From assembly GCA_002938115.1 (NCBI GenBank), contig PTKD01000069.1:1-9003 (forward strand): 9,003 bases of DNA. The letters are read 5' to 3'. The translations under genes and the position numbers were made by a program. Under the pieces are notes generated by a model. That model ran no database searches. It saw nothing but the letters and a program-made list of their open reading frames with translations, and had not been told where the DNA came from. This DNA comes from Alphaproteobacteria bacterium MarineAlpha9_Bin7. GTDB lineage: Bacteria > Pseudomonadota > Alphaproteobacteria > UBA7887. This document shows positions 6,747 through 9,003 of the stretch, in pieces (position 1 is the stretch's first letter; every line of letters begins with the position of its first letter).

Positions 6747-7010
6747 TTATTTAAGTGACGGATCATCATCTCCCGGTACCAAGATCTCCTGACAAACTTC
6801 ATCAATGAGATGTTCGCGACGAACATCTATTAAATGTACTCGCCTCTCGCTAGCTCTTAGTGGGGCACCGATGCCTACGGTCATAGCTAAGACTAGAGAT
6901 CGATCGCTCATATCGAGCCAGAAGCTCCGTCGAACCAGCCTCCCTTTTTCATCTCTGGCAAAAGGGTTGTCAGGCTCGCTTCCAAGGTCAGGTTGATAAA
7001 ATTCGGTCAT
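6747..7010 (-). CDS. Unrecognised 87-residue protein, possibly a gene remnant
   Basis: I do not recognise this protein. It is rich in charged residues, with proline and aromatic residues near the N-terminus (TEFYQPDLGSEPDNPFARD), a short hydrophobic patch at about 37-51 (RSLVLAMTVGIGAPL) and an acidic C-terminus (GDDDPSLK). It has no signal peptide and no convincing transmembrane helix. It appears soluble. The text looks coding rather than random, and the frame stays open for 13 codons upstream of the ATG (reading HHSNVPIRWD), which could mean that the true N-terminus or an ancestral gene extended further. The start has only a weak GGGAT ahead of it. It stands alone between the porin remnant and the monooxygenase promoter region. 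It could be a small conserved hypothetical gene or a relic. Confidence 0.4.
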   Translation of the reverse strand: MTEFYQPDLGSEPDNPFARDEKGRLVRRSFWLDMSDRSLVLAMTVGIGAPLRASERRVHLIDVRREHLIDEVCQEILVPGDDDPSLK

Positions 7011-7138
7011 ATCCCATCGTATTGGTACATTACTATGATGTGTCTTAGTTCATAAGAGACAGTGGCAACAGAAAATATAGCGAGTTAGTTTAGGGTAAGA
7101 TCTTAACGCATACATCTACTCTTAGGGAAATTTGTGTT

Positions 7139-7160
7139 GTGAGTTGTATAACTAACTCAC
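7139..7160. promoter_or_regulatory. Inverted repeat GTGAGTT-N8-AACTCAC, possible operator
   Basis: A perfect 7-bp inverted repeat with an eight-base centre lies about 150 bases before the monooxygenase start. The right arm also forms a 9-bp inverted match with GAGTTAGTT at 7082-7090. The shape suits a dimeric transcription factor site. No regulator gene is nearby and the factor is unknown. Confidence 0.35.
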
Positions 7161-7300
7161 GAGTAAAATCATAATTTATAAATATTTTATTGGATAATCT
7201 AACTGTACTACTAAGTAGAACGTCAACGAAAGCATTTAAAGTAGGTTGGAGTATGAAATCGTCCTCACAACATCGAACTTTCTGACCGTAAAGAAGTTTC

Positions 7301-7306
7301 AGGGAG
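7301..7306 (+). promoter_or_regulatory. Shine-Dalgarno site of the flavin monooxygenase
   Basis: AGGGAG lies four bases before the ATG at 7311. It supports this start, which also begins directly with the expected MKAIISGAGIGG dinucleotide-binding text. Confidence 0.65.
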
Positions 7307-7310
7307 AACT

Positions 7311-8552
7311 ATGAAAGCGATTATTTCAGGTGCAGGTATTGGAGGCCTAACAGCGGCGTTATGTTTGCATAACATTGGTTATGATGTTGAAGTTTACGAG
7401 GTTGTCTCTGATCTAAAGCCACTCGGTGTTGGTATCAACTTATTGCCCCACGGTGCTGCAGTGTTATACAACCTTGGGCTTGGAAAGAAACTCGATGAAT
7501 CTGGGGTCCGCACGCAAGCAATTGAATATAGAACTAAATTCGGACATGTCATCACATCTGATCCACGCGGTGTGGATGCAGGATTTGAATTTCCTCAATA
7601 CTCCATTCATCGTGGTATGCTTCAATTTATTTTATTGGATGCGGCAAGGGTCAGGTTAGGTCCCGACGCGATTAAGACCGGGGCTGGTATTAGCTCTTTT
7701 TCTCAAAATGATATGGGAGTGACAGCTCATTTGGCGAGAGGGGAAACTAATTCGAGATTTAGCTCCGTCGACGGGGATATCCTAATTGGTGCCGACGGAT
7801 TCCATTCGGTCCTCCGTAAGACATTGCATCCCAATGAAGGCCCGACACGTTATGAAGGCATGATGATGTGGCGTGGCGTGAACGAGCACCAAATTTTTGG
7901 TGATGCTCGGACGATGTTTATCGCTGGGAATCATGACGTTAAGTTGGTTTGTTATCCGATTTCGGCAAAGGACGAAGCGAAAGGAACGGCTCAAATAAAT
8001 TGGGTGGCAGAATTTCGAGAAGGCAAGCCACGGCGGGCGATCACAGCGGACTGGAACCAACGTGGGAACTTGGACTTTGTTAAGCATTTCCAATGTTTCG
8101 AAATGAAGGATATTGATATTATTCGCTTGTTAAAGGGCACTAAGGAAATTTTTGAATATCCTATGGTTGATCGGAACCCACTCCCATGGTGGAGTAAAGG
8201 CCGCGTTACCTTATTGGGTGACGCAGCTCATCCGATGTATCCGGTGGGGGCAAATGGGGCTTCACAGGCCATCCTGGATGGGGCGGCGCTGGCAGAAGCA
8301 TTGGTGGTGGGCTCACCTGAACAAGGATTAATTGCGTATGAAAAAGAGAGGCTCGGGAAAACTACCGATGTAGTGCTTGCCAACCGTGAATGGGGACCGG
8401 AAAAGGTTCTGGACTTGGCGGATGAAAAGATAAAAGGGCCAAATGACCGGATTGAAGATCACATCAGTAGGGATGAAATTGAAGCGGTTGCAAGGAACTA
8501 CAGAAAGGTTGCGGGTTTTCAAAAAAAAAGCGAATCTGGTACAAGGCTATAA
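7311..8552 (+). CDS. FAD-dependent aromatic monooxygenase (group A, PhzS/salicylate hydroxylase-like)
   Basis: This is a single-component flavoprotein hydroxylase (413 residues, cytoplasmic) that uses NAD(P)H and O2 to hydroxylate a ring substrate. The N-terminal Rossmann motif GAGIGG (7-12) and E30 bind the ADP part of FAD. PLGVGINLLPHG (37-48) and the FPQYSIHRGMLQ region (94-105) are typical of the PhzS-like branch. The DG motif appears in GDILIGADGFHSVLR (155-169). The GD motif lies in GRVTLLGDAAHPMYPVGANG (297-316), where D304 contacts the ribityl chain. All cofactor motifs are intact and the length is normal. The C-terminus (YRKVAGFQKKSE) is family-like but is followed by an A9 run in the DNA. 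Substrate is unknown; salicylate-, nicotinate- or phenazine-like rings are all possible. The gene appears to be transcribed alone, with a good Shine-Dalgarno site. Confidence 0.94.
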   Translation: MKAIISGAGIGGLTAALCLHNIGYDVEVYEVVSDLKPLGVGINLLPHGAAVLYNLGLGKKLDESGVRTQAIEYRTKFGHVITSDPRGVDAGFEFPQYSIHRGMLQFILLDAARVRLGPDAIKTGAGISSFSQNDMGVTAHLARGETNSRFSSVDGDILIGADGFHSVLRKTLHPNEGPTRYEGMMMWRGVNEHQIFGDARTMFIAGNHDVKLVCYPISAKDEAKGTAQINWVAEFREGKPRRAITADWNQRGNLDFVKHFQCFEMKDIDIIRLLKGTKEIFEYPMVDRNPLPWWSKGRVTLLGDAAHPMYPVGANGASQAILDGAALAEALVVGSPEQGLIAYEKERLGKTTDVVLANREWGPEKVLDLADEKIKGPNDRIEDHISRDEIEAVARNYRKVAGFQKKSESGTRL

Positions 8553-8669
8553 CAACAAATATGGAGCACGATTGCTTGCTAAAATTTGTTTTTGCCAAAT
8601 ACGTGTTGCACCGATCCGATCAGGACCATTGTATCCACATACGTTGATATTGTTTGTCGAATAGTTGGT
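8553..8669. other. Spacer between the monooxygenase and tRNA-Ser 3' ends
   Basis: The two genes converge on these 117 bases. I see no strong stem with a T-run for either transcript, only short AT-rich runs such as TTTGTTTTT. No short gene can be supported. Confidence 0.35.
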
Positions 8670-8759
8670 TGGCGGAGGGGGGGGGATTCGAACCCCCGAT
8701 ACCTGTGAAGGTATGCTGGTTTTCAAGACCAGTGCATTCAACCACTCTGCCACCCCTCC
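8670..8759 (-). tRNA. tRNA-Ser (anticodon UGA)
   Basis: The minus strand folds as a class II tRNA of 90 nt including an encoded CCA. The acceptor arm pairs GGAGGGG with CCCCTCC, followed by discriminator G and then CCA. The anticodon arm is CTGGT-CTTGAAA-ACCAG, giving anticodon TGA (reads UCA and related serine codons). A long variable arm (ATACCT/AGGTAT type) is present, as expected for serine tRNAs. The T arm is GGGGG-TTCGAAT-CCCCC. All stems pair perfectly. The T-stem and acceptor together create a nine-C run on the minus strand. Confidence 0.97.
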
Positions 8760-9003
8760 AACGCTTAGGTTTAGCAGCCATAACAAGTCCAAACGAATGA
8801 CGGATAAGATAGATTGTACCTAACTCGACTTTTGGCCTCATGCAACGGAAGATAAACGTGTGCAAGCAGACGTTATGTTTTATGCAATTGCATAGTGGCC
8901 AAAATTTGGCCGAGCATCTTCGATTTAAAAACACTTATATTTGCTATTTATATCAATATATTAAAGTTAAATAATTAGAGTTTTAATTAACTATAACCCA
9001 AAG
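8760..9003. other. AT-rich right-hand intergenic stretch
   Basis: No gene can be supported in these 244 bases. The part next to the tRNA would hold its promoter on the minus strand. TACAAT at 8813-8818 is a possible -10 box but lacks a good -35. The last ~80 bases are extremely AT-rich. Two perfect palindromes stand at 8881-8911. Confidence 0.4.
8881..8911. repeat. Two adjacent perfect palindromes
   Basis: TATGCAATTGCATA (8881-8894) is a perfect 14-bp palindrome. Two bases later GGCCAAAATTTGGCC (8897-8911) is a 7-bp inverted repeat around a single central A. Their closeness suggests a tandem protein-binding region, possibly an operator for a gene to the right of the window. Confidence 0.45.

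Larger units (their letters stand above)
7011..7310. other. 300-bp AT-rich intergenic region with inverted repeats
   Basis: No gene is visible. The region contains GTGAGTT/AACTCAC (7139-7160), a wider 9-bp inverted pair GAGTTAGTT/AACTAACTC (7082-7090 and 7150-7158), and an odd palindrome CTACTAAGTAG (7208-7218). It is very AT-rich at 7165-7200, including GATAAT at 7193-7198, which could be a -10 box, although the matching -35 is poor. It is likely the control region of the flavin monooxygenase at 7311. Confidence 0.45.

Noticed and set aside
7082..7090. CRISPR-like or tandem repeat array upstream of the monooxygenase
   Set aside because: The repeated element is only seven to nine bases and occurs in inverted pairs, without regular spacers.
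236..8552. A single catabolic pathway joining the Rieske oxygenase, PhnM and the flavin monooxygenase
   Set aside because: The three units are transcribed separately, in different directions, with their own upstream regions. No shared motif was found, so proximity alone does not support a joint pathway.
8547..8934. Minus-strand ORFs of 81 and 104 residues with proline-rich text
   Set aside because: Both are translations through the tRNA-Ser gene. Their GGVAEWLNALVLKTS and RGGRVVECTGLENQ text is the familiar false protein produced by reading serine tRNAs.

Overview
The window looks like chromosomal DNA from a free-living Gram-negative bacterium, most likely a proteobacterium. The genome appears to have moderate to low GC, with AT-rich intergenic DNA. 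Supporting signs are a periplasmic phosphonate-binding protein with a signal peptide, a fragment resembling an outer-membrane beta-barrel of the alginate-export type, a tRNA with an encoded CCA end, and Shine-Dalgarno sites. I cannot assign a genus from the sequence alone. The two oxygenases and the phosphonate genes would suit a marine or soil heterotroph, but that is inference.

Layout. Positions 1-235 are non-coding or carry only the tail of an upstream frame. They contain two tiny ORFs with Shine-Dalgarno sites and a perfect 12-bp palindrome just ahead of the first gene. Positions 236-1474 (+) encode a complete Rieske-type oxygenase alpha subunit. Facing it, 1581-6058 (-) is a five-gene phosphonate operon read phnM, phnD, phnC, phnE1, phnE2. 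Its last four genes are tightly packed, with two 20-nt overlaps and one TGATG overlap. An 82-nt gap bearing a hairpin separates phnM from phnD.

Positions 6276-7010 look like gene debris or orphan genes: a short fragment of an alginate-export-like porin (+) and an unrecognised 87-residue ORF (-). A 300-bp AT-rich intergenic stretch with inverted repeats leads into a complete FAD-dependent aromatic-ring monooxygenase (7311-8552, +). A tRNA-Ser(UGA) gene lies on the minus strand at 8670-8759. The last 244 bases hold no gene that I can support, only two adjacent perfect palindromes in AT-rich DNA.

How the genes work together. PhnD captures a phosphonate-type ligand in the periplasm, PhnE1 and PhnE2 form the membrane channel and PhnC powers import. 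PhnM would act after the C-P lyase core has built ribose methylphosphonate triphosphate. The core genes phnGHIJKL are not in the window, and the operon is closed on both sides, so they must be elsewhere or absent. The Rieske protein and the flavin monooxygenase suggest oxidative catabolism of aromatic or N-methyl compounds. They are transcribed separately and nothing here ties them to the phosphonate system. I found no clear evidence of a wholly new system. The most noteworthy points are the core-less phnM-phnDCEE unit, its overlap architecture, and the remnant-rich strip beside it.
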